A stretch of 5,449 nucleotides of DNA from Clostridiales bacterium (GTDB lineage: Bacteria > Bacillota > Clostridia > Oscillospirales > JAAYOS01). The notes under the pieces are model-generated. The model was not told where the DNA came from. It saw only the letters and a list, made by a program, of their open reading frames with translations, and searched no databases. A program made the translations under genes and the position numbers. The stretch lies in the NCBI GenBank assembly GCA_012521525.1, contig JAAYMG010000267.1, forward strand, positions 1 through 5,449, read 5' to 3'. Position 1 is the first letter of the stretch; each line of letters opens with the position of its first letter. This document shows positions 4,863 to 5,449 of this stretch, in pieces.

Positions 4863-5449
4863 ATGAAAATGTATTACGACAGCGACTGCAACATCTCTTT
4901 ACTGACCGGAAAGACGGTTGCCGTGATCGGTTACGGCAGCCAGGGCCATGCCCACGCACAAAACCTGAAGGACAGCGGCATAAACACCGTCGTCGGTCTG
5001 AAATCATCATCACCGAGAGTTGAAACAGCGAAAAAGGACGGGTTCGAGGTCCTAGAAACATCCCAGGCTGCTGCTCGTGCGGATATTATCATGATGCTTG
5101 TCCCCGACCAGGTCCAGCCTGAGGTCTATGAAGAATGTATCCGTCCGCATCTTTCCGAAGGAAAGGTCCTGATGTTCGCGCATGGGTTTGCGATCCATTT
5201 CAACCAGATCGTGCCCCCTGCCGATGTAGACGTGATAATGGTCGCTCCGAAGGGTCCCGGACACACTGTCCGCTCCCAATACGTGGAGGGCAAGGGTGTC
5301 CCCTCGCTGATAGCGGTCCATCAGGACGCCTCGGGCAAAGCCAGGGATTACGCGCTGGCCTATGCCTCAGCGATCGGAGCCGGAAGAGCGGGTATCCTGG
5401 AGACCACTTTCCGCGAGGAGACCGAAACAGACCTTTTCGGCGAGCAGGC
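4863..5449 (+). CDS. ilvC: Ketol-acid reductoisomerase, 3'-truncated by window end
   Basis: The second step of branched-chain synthesis: Mg-dependent alkyl migration and NAD(P)H reduction of acetolactate or acetohydroxybutyrate to dihydroxy acids. The frame is open to the window end, giving 195 residues out of about 330 expected for the short class I form. It begins MKMYYDSDCNISLL. The Rossmann nucleotide-binding motif GYGSQGHAHAQNLKDSG spans 23-39. The cofactor-specificity loop follows VVGL (43-46) and reads KSSSPR (47-52). FAHGF (105-109) contains the conserved His107, and APKGPGH follows. The knotted C-terminal domain begins near 182 with TTFREETETDLFGEQ, where Asp190 and Glu194 are metal ligands and fall at the same numbers as in characterised class I enzymes. 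That agreement supports the ATG at 4863. The gap from ilvN is 65 bases, with no promoter or terminator that I can support. Confidence 0.96.
   Translation, partial: MKMYYDSDCNISLLTGKTVAVIGYGSQGHAHAQNLKDSGINTVVGLKSSSPRVETAKKDGFEVLETSQAAARADIIMMLVPDQVQPEVYEECIRPHLSEGKVLMFAHGFAIHFNQIVPPADVDVIMVAPKGPGHTVRSQYVEGKGVPSLIAVHQDASGKARDYALAYASAIGAGRAGILETTFREETETDLFGEQ

Overview
The window looks like a mid-GC Firmicute, most likely of the Clostridia. The reasons are a T-box leader with a Rho-independent terminator, strong AGGAGG-type ribosome binding sites, and the ilvB-ilvN-ilvC order. No species call is possible. All genes are on the plus strand.

Positions 1-1962 hold the end of one ABC-2 type membrane permease gene and a complete second permease gene 13 bases downstream. 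They look like the membrane half of an ABC exporter whose ATPase gene should lie upstream, outside the window. Substrate unknown. They appear functionally unrelated to what follows.

Positions 1963-2580 are non-coding but dense with regulation. A sigma-70-type promoter (TTGACA, 18 bases, TAGAAT, with an extended -10 TG) starts a leader of about 490 bases. The leader is a T-box riboswitch with an uncommon layout: two complete Stem I domains in tandem (units of about 123 bases), followed by a single Stem II, Stem IIA/B pseudoknot, Stem III region, antiterminator and terminator. Aligned by their conserved GAA, the first Stem I presents AUC (Ile) and the second CUC (Leu). The RNA thus appears built to read both tRNA-Ile(GAU) and tRNA-Leu(GAG) through one expression platform. 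The 5' strand of Stem II was duplicated along with Stem I, so two 5' strands could compete for one 3' strand.

Positions 2581-5449 hold the controlled operon: ilvB (acetohydroxyacid synthase catalytic subunit), ilvN (its ACT-domain regulatory subunit) and ilvC (ketol-acid reductoisomerase, cut by the window end after 195 residues). These encode the first two steps shared by isoleucine, valine and leucine synthesis. IlvN keeps the residues known to bind valine in E. coli IlvH. The sequence therefore suggests split sensing: Ile and Leu charging read by the leader RNA, and valine read at the enzyme.

The item most worth following up is the dual-specifier tandem Stem I leader.
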